A DNA stretch of 7,032 nt from contig QMTU01000036.1 in assembly GCA_003663585.1 (NCBI GenBank), positions 1 through 7,032 on the forward strand, written 5' to 3'. Shown piece by piece: positions 5,769 to 7,032 of the stretch. Each line of letters starts with the position of its first letter. Position 1 is the first letter of the stretch. The notes beneath the pieces were generated by a model. The model did no database searches and had not been told where the DNA came from. It saw only the letters and a program-made list of their open reading frames with translations. The DNA is from Thermoplasmata archaeon. Lineage in GTDB: Archaea > Thermoplasmatota > B47-G6. Both the position numbers and the translations under genes were made by a program.

Positions 5769-6866
5769 ATGATGCGCATTGGAGATGTTGAGCTCAAGCT
5801 AGCGTCAGGACCTGTTCCTCACTATAAGGAAATAGTTGCTCTCACAAGGGCCATAGTACAAGTTCTCGAATATGAATTCGGAACAAGAGAGGTAATCCGC
5901 AGGTTTTCAGACCCACTTTGGTTTAACGCATACGCATGTCTTGTGGGATTTGAATGGAACTACTCAGGCATGACAACTGTCACCCTCAGAGCTCTTAAGG
6001 AGGCCCTCAGGGATCTGGACACGGGACTAATTGCCTTAGGAGGTAAGGGGAGAGAGGCTAAGATAACAGAGGAGCTTAAGAAAATGGATATAAAGGACAG
6101 CTTAAAGGAAAAGCTCTCAGAAGTCAGTGTTAAATCAGCAAAGCTTGATAGCACGCTTATACAAGATGGGTACAGCCTTTATTTTCACTTCATGCTCGCA
6201 GATGAGAGAGGGAACTTCACAGTCATAAACCAGAAAATGAGCACGGGACTAAGAAGAGTAAGGAGATTCCACTGGATAAGCGACAAAAAGCTATTCGATG
6301 ACCCACAGACAGGCTTCGGAGTGCCGACAAGAGTGCTTAATATAGCAGCATCAGAGATAGAGGACACAAGAAGGACTATAATCGATATCCTGCACGACCA
6401 AAGCCCTGAGAGGATTGCACTTTACATAACGAGGCTCAGATCCCGAAGCACGACCCTTATAGACGTTGAGAAGGACAATAGCAATCTCTTTGGAAGGATA
6501 AAGGTCATTCAGGAGCTCCCAGAGTACCTTCAAATTCCTAGGAGAGTCCAAATCGATGCGATAAGAATTGCAAGGGAAGCAGAAAACTTCGAGGACCTCC
6601 TCGTTAAAAGAGGGTTCGGACCAGGTCTTGCAAGGTCGCTTGTGTATGTCGCCCATGTGGTGTATGGGAGCCCTATCTCCTGGAAAGATCCAATAAGATA
6701 CACGTTTGCACATGGTACGAAGGCTGGGAGACCATATTATGTAAGAAGGAGGCTCATGCAAAGAGAGGCAGAGGTTTTAGAGAATGCCATAAAGGAGGCG
6801 AAGCTTGGAAATAATGCAAAGCTACGGGCTCTTAGAAGGCTTAAGGATCTTGTAAGTCTTGAATAA
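5769..6866 (+). CDS. DUF763 family protein, function unknown
   Basis: This 365-residue cytoplasmic protein matches DUF763, a conserved family found mainly in archaea and some thermophilic bacteria with no established function. Family hallmarks are SDPLWFNAYACLVGFEW (47-63) followed by NYSGMTT, GLIALGGKG (86-94), LDSTLIQDGYSLYFHF (126-141), RRFHWIS (165-171), and near the end GFGPGLARSLVYVAHVVYG (282-300) with SWKDPIRYTFAHGTKAG. The extreme N terminus, where many members have an LPLHGG-type motif, reads LKLASGPVPHY and appears diverged. Its basic, helix-rich C terminus and glycine-rich GFGPG turn hint at nucleic-acid contact, but that is only a guess. The start could be ATG 5769 or the adjacent ATG 5772; a TATA box at 5733-5742 suggests leaderless translation. 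A small membrane-protein gene follows after 22 bases in the same direction, probably in one operon. Confidence 0.85.
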   Translation: MMRIGDVELKLASGPVPHYKEIVALTRAIVQVLEYEFGTREVIRRFSDPLWFNAYACLVGFEWNYSGMTTVTLRALKEALRDLDTGLIALGGKGREAKITEELKKMDIKDSLKEKLSEVSVKSAKLDSTLIQDGYSLYFHFMLADERGNFTVINQKMSTGLRRVRRFHWISDKKLFDDPQTGFGVPTRVLNIAASEIEDTRRTIIDILHDQSPERIALYITRLRSRSTTLIDVEKDNSNLFGRIKVIQELPEYLQIPRRVQIDAIRIAREAENFEDLLVKRGFGPGLARSLVYVAHVVYGSPISWKDPIRYTFAHGTKAGRPYYVRRRLMQREAEVLENAIKEAKLGNNAKLRALRRLKDLVSLE

Positions 6867-6875
6867 GGATTGTGT

Positions 6876-6881
6876 GGTGAT
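6876..6881 (+). promoter_or_regulatory. Ribosome-binding site of the small membrane protein gene
   Basis: GGTGAT, part of the archaeal anti-16S consensus GGAGGTGAT, lies 7 bases before ATG 6889. The in-frame GTGs at 6874 and 6877 are alternative starts; an AAGGA at 6865-6869 could serve the one at 6877. I prefer ATG 6889. Confidence 0.5.
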
Positions 6882-6888
6882 TTGTAAT

Positions 6889-7032
6889 ATGGAGAAAAAG
6901 TTAGATGAAAAAATAGTGAAGACCACAAGGAGTATATTAAGAGAATTATTTGGAATAGACGTTTCAGATTCTGTCCTAGCAGCTATAATGATCATATTTG
7001 GAGTTCTGTTTATAGCGTTCCCACAGCTTATC
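6889..7032 (+). CDS. Small membrane protein, DUF3096-like, partial (runs off the window)
   Basis: Forty-eight codons are open from ATG 6889 to the window end with no stop, so the gene is incomplete. The first 27 residues are charged and helical (MEKKLDEKIVKTTRSILREL, then FGIDVSD). They are followed by a hydrophobic segment, SVLAAIMIIFGVLFIAFPQLI. The pattern LA-x(4)-FGVLFIAFPQL resembles the first helix and FP-x-L turn of DUF3096 small membrane proteins, which continue with a second short helix. Typical members are about 50 residues, so this one would carry an extra cytoplasmic N-terminal extension. It follows the DUF763 gene by 22 bases and is probably cotranscribed. The family assignment is from motif memory only and no function is known. 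Confidence 0.55.
   Translation, partial: MEKKLDEKIVKTTRSILRELFGIDVSDSVLAAIMIIFGVLFIAFPQLI

Noticed and set aside
6351..6761. A 136-codon open frame on the minus strand opposite DUF763.
   Set aside because: It is fully covered by conserved DUF763 coding sequence on the other strand, and its translation looks like an antisense shadow.

Overview
This window looks like a piece of chromosome from a thermophilic archaeon, most likely of the Thermoproteota/Crenarchaeota or a neighbouring phylum such as Korarchaeota. The reasons are AT-rich TATA boxes about 25-27 bases upstream of inferred transcript starts, a mix of Shine-Dalgarno-led and apparently leaderless genes, heavy use of AGG/AGA arginine and ATA isoleucine codons, and the gene content: DUF763, a TldD/TldE pair, a DUF59 protein, and an S-layer-style secreted protein with a C-terminal membrane anchor. 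I cannot fix the lineage further without searches. No mobile element, CRISPR array, rRNA or tRNA is visible.

Layout, left to right. (1) Positions 1-295, minus strand: a DUF59/MIP18-like Fe-S assembly protein that stops early at a TAG lying inside a perfect 12-bp inverted repeat. The same end can be read on the plus strand as the tail of a gene entering the window. (2) Positions 296-609: a long divergent intergenic region with one promoter for each flanking gene, several small inverted repeats and a GC-rich palindrome next to the TATA box of the next gene. (3) Positions 610-1626, plus: an M20-family zinc deacylase/peptidase (ArgE/DapE/LysK type). (4) Positions 1623-4360, minus: a tight tldD-tldE (pmbA) operon encoding the two-subunit metalloprotease. 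Its last gene meets the M20 gene tail to tail, sharing the palindrome CTAG as both stop codons. (5) Positions 4452-5630, minus: a secreted, probably heavily N-glycosylated, single-pass membrane protein of unknown function. (6) Positions 5631-5768: a compact divergent promoter region. (7) Positions 5769-6866, plus: a DUF763 protein, followed 22 bases later by the start of a small DUF3096-like membrane protein that runs off the window.

The central theme is protein and peptide handling (an M20 hydrolase and the TldD/E protease), next to a cell-surface protein and conserved archaeal proteins of unknown function. I see no clear new defence or mobile system. The points most worth checking are the disrupted DUF59 gene with its exact inverted repeat, the operator-like palindrome at the M20 promoter, the unusual start of the surface glycoprotein, and the DUF763/small-membrane-protein pairing.
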